Shown here in pieces: positions 12,007 through 13,021 of a stretch of DNA of 13,021 nucleotides. The stretch spans positions 1 through 13,021 of the forward strand of contig CAZTOR010000009.1 of NCBI GenBank assembly GCA_964615505.1. The letters are read 5' to 3'. Positions within the stretch are counted from its first letter, which is position 1; every line of letters begins with the position of its first letter. The position numbers were made by a program, and so were the translations under genes. Below the pieces are notes generated by a model. That model searched no databases. It saw only the letters and a list, made by a program, of their open reading frames with translations, and was not told the DNA's origin. This stretch comes from ARS21 sp964615505. Lineage in GTDB: Archaea; Nanobdellota; Nanobdellia; UBA10117; ARS21.

Positions 12007-12114
12007 TCATTTTGATTTAATCAAAAATATCTCAAACTTTTCTCGAATTATTTCAACTTTTTCTAAAAATTTAGCAAGTTTTTTATTAAAGTCTTGATTT
12101 AATCTACTAAACAC
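12007..12114 (-). CDS. Possible 35-aa helical microprotein divergent from the winged-helix gene
   Basis: GTG at 12114-12112, inside the first iteron, opens a frame ending TGA at 12009-12007: VFSRLNQDFNKKLAKFLEKV then EIIREKFEIFLIKSK. It reads as one amphipathic helix. No TATA box or Shine-Dalgarno is evident because the upstream sequence is the iteron array. The array would then serve as a shared divergent control region. AT-rich DNA gives such short frames by chance, so confidence is low. Confidence 0.25.
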   Translation of the reverse strand: MFSRLNQDFNKKLAKFLEKVEIIREKFEIFLIKSK

Positions 12115-12189
12115 GTGTTAAACACGTGTTAAACACGTGTTAAACACATCTAAACAAGTGTTAAACACTTAAACACGTGTTAAACACAT
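12108..12189 (+). repeat. Iteron array of TAAACACGTGT units upstream of the winged-helix gene
   Basis: Eight adjoining units: TAAACACGTGT at 12108, 12119, 12130 and 12170; variants TAAACACATC (12141), TAAACAAGTGT (12151), TAAACACT (12162) and TAAACACAT (12181). The core AACACGTGTT is self-complementary, so each full unit is a dyad. The 10-11 bp period equals one helical turn, placing the sites on one face of the DNA. The array ends 3 bp before the ATG at 12193 and must cover the promoter (possible TATA CTTAAACA inside the array). Probably the binding array for the adjacent DNA-binding protein. Confidence 0.8.
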
Positions 12190-12192
12190 AAA

Positions 12193-12690
12193 ATGGTTAT
12201 AAAGACGGTCCTTAGGAAGTTACTAAAAAGAAAAAAGAAGATAGAACAAAAAAAAGAACATAAAGTTCTCAAATCTTGGGAAGATATGTACGAGGAACTT
12301 CAAGAACATCCCTTAACTCAAGCAAAAATTTTGAATGAACAACTTCTACGAAATACAAATCAATCAATCGATAAGATTCATGATCGTTTAGATTCGTTTG
12401 AAGAAAGAATAAATCGTTTAGAGACTCGAAAAGTTACTAAAAAGAAAAGAGGTAATTCAAAGGCAGAATCAGAAGCAATAACTGAAATTGTAGATAAAGG
12501 TCAATTATCTGAACAAGAAGAATTAATTATGAAATCAATTAAAGAACAAGGAGAAGTTGATGCCAAAACAATTGCAAAGAAATTCAACATTTCTAGAGGA
12601 AATGCAAGTTTGAAATTAAATAAAATGCATAAGTATGGTTTGTTAGCAAAAAGATTGGATGAAAAGAGTATTTTTTTCAAAATAAAATAA
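12193..12690 (+). CDS. Winged-helix DNA-binding protein with basic N-terminus and coiled coil, 165 aa
   Basis: Very basic N-terminal helix (1-24, VLRKLLKRKKKIEQKKEHK), a coiled-coil segment (about 42-80; NQSIDKIHDRLDSFEERINR), a Lys-rich linker, and a C-terminal MarR/ArsR-like winged helix (104-165). In the latter, helix 1 is QEELIMKSIKEQ, helix 2 is DAKTIAKKFN, the recognition helix is SRGNASLKLNKMHKYG and the wing is LLAKRLDEKSIFFKIK. It should be a dimer that binds DNA. The ATG is 3 nt after the iteron array upstream, and three more iterons lie 34 nt after its stop, so it most likely binds these repeats and represses itself. It could also be a replication/partition initiator of an integrated element, since it sits beside a tyrosine recombinase. 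The exact family is not identified. Confidence 0.82.
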   Translation: MVIKTVLRKLLKRKKKIEQKKEHKVLKSWEDMYEELQEHPLTQAKILNEQLLRNTNQSIDKIHDRLDSFEERINRLETRKVTKKKRGNSKAESEAITEIVDKGQLSEQEELIMKSIKEQGEVDAKTIAKKFNISRGNASLKLNKMHKYGLLAKRLDEKSIFFKIK

Positions 12691-12694
12691 CTAA

Positions 12695-12700
12695 TTTTTT
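12695..12700 (+). terminator. Oligo-T terminator candidate after the winged-helix gene
   Basis: A T6 run lies 5 nt after the TAA at 12688-12690. Confidence 0.4.
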
Positions 12701-12717
12701 ATCAAAAGTTTTAATTT

Positions 12718-12754
12718 ATGTGTTTAAACACATCTAAACACATCTAAACACATC
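12718..12754 (+). repeat. Palindrome and three TAAACACATC iterons between the convergent genes
   Basis: ATGTGTTTAAACACAT (12718-12733) is a perfect 16-base palindrome. It runs into three identical 10-base units TAAACACATC (12725-12734, 12735-12744, 12745-12754), the same word as one unit of the upstream array. The last unit ends 1 bp before the recombinase stop codon. Repeats on both sides of one gene suggest looping, or origin/partition-type binding rather than simple promoter repression. Confidence 0.75.
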
Positions 12755-12755
12755 T

Positions 12756-13021
12756 TCAGAGTTCATCTAAAGGAGACTTAATTTTACGAAGCTCTTTATT
12801 AGAAACTTTAGTATAAATTTGTGTTGTGTTTAAGTTTGCATGTCCCAATAAAGCTTGTATTTTTCTAACATCTGTACCATTTTCAAGAAGATGTGTGGCA
12901 AAACTATGTCTGAGTGTATGTACATGAACATTCTTCTTTAAACCTGCACCTTCTGCAACTTTCTTTACTATTTTCTGTATTTGTCTTACTGAAATAGGAT
13001 GATTTTCTTTTCTTCCAGGTA
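12756..13021 (-). CDS. xerA: Tyrosine recombinase/integrase, XerA-like (C-terminal part, 5' end outside window)
   Basis: 87 C-terminal residues of the catalytic domain. HTLRHSFATHLLENG contains the H-x-x-R of box II (residues 34 and 37 of this fragment), LLGHANLNTTQIYTK carries the His/Trp position (His60) and the nucleophile Tyr69, and KSPLDEL forms the usual archaeal Xer tail. All catalytic residues of this half are intact. Such enzymes resolve chromosome dimers at dif or integrate elements at att sites; which one cannot be told from the fragment. The ending RKIKSPLDEL and lack of extensions favour a cellular XerA-type enzyme. It converges on the winged-helix gene with an iteron block against its stop codon. 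Confidence 0.93.
   Translation of the reverse strand, partial: PGRKENHPISVRQIQKIVKKVAEGAGLKKNVHVHTLRHSFATHLLENGTDVRKIQALLGHANLNTTQIYTKVSNKELRKIKSPLDEL

Noticed and set aside
12108..12754. CRISPR array
   Set aside because: Units are 8-11 bp, adjoining or nearly so, with no spacers and no cas genes.
12718..12754. dif or att site for the Xer recombinase
   Set aside because: The block is made of short direct iterons plus a 16-base palindrome, not two ~11-bp arms around a 6-8 bp centre; the link to the winged-helix protein is simpler.
1..13021. tRNA genes or insertion sequences
   Set aside because: I saw no cloverleaf-like block with T-loop GGTTCRA and no transposase motifs or terminal inverted repeats with target duplication.

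Overview
The window looks like chromosomal DNA of an AT-rich archaeon, most likely a DPANN lineage of the Woesearchaeota/Pacearchaeota type. It holds an archaeal-type RNase P RNA with closed P1 and P4 pairings, a Sec61-beta gene and TATA boxes about 25 bp upstream of start codons. Operon-first genes look leaderless, while internal genes often carry GGAGG Shine-Dalgarno sequences. Several predicted surface proteins share a membrane-proximal [TN]GFA[TS] motif, and the large one is built of surface modules I recognise from this group of archaea. The lineage assignment is inference.

Layout. 1-1560 is housekeeping: the tail of a membrane protein, the RNase P RNA, the 51-residue Sec61-beta gene, and an ExoIII-type AP endonuclease overlapping it by ATGA. 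1561-11865 is one long surface-protein cluster on the + strand. 11866-13021 is a separate unit: a repeat-rich spacer, a winged-helix protein flanked on both sides by short iterons, and the 3' end of a convergent tyrosine recombinase.

The cluster. Operon A (1627-6060) is four genes joined by three ATGA overlaps: a 44-residue ribbon-helix-helix (RHH) regulator, an 1145-residue modular adhesin-like protein, a second 44-residue RHH paralogue, and a signal peptide / beta domain / TM / cytoplasmic-helix protein. Operon B (6177-7513) encodes a protein made of two copies of an unrecognised domain, then a coiled-coil/TM/beta-sandwich protein. Operon C (7553-8315) encodes a 63-residue microprotein and a 195-residue pilin-like protein. 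Single genes follow at 8359 (paralogue of the last gene of operon A), 8914 and 10294 (two large Ig/cadherin-like proteins with C-terminal TM and basic tail) and 11560 (small basic helical protein).

How they may work together (inference). The ectodomains of 6665-7513 and 7728-8315 and the C-terminus of the adhesin appear to be the same beta-sandwich module. Three proteins have a signal-peptidase-like site (GFA or AVA) followed by nearly the same strand, T..GT[IL][TS]F[TS]I. This would fit a TasA/archaeal-bundling-pilus-like fibre assembled by strand donation: 7728 and perhaps 6665 as subunits, the adhesin as tip (its pilin-like domain is C-terminal, as in tip adhesins), the 63-residue protein as a strand-only cap or initiator, and the SP-Ig-TM proteins as membrane-tethered assembly or anchoring factors. 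The two RHH proteins, and palindromes in front of operons A and B, suggest tight, possibly switchable, expression. No single piece proves this; the sequence-level similarities are what I can see.
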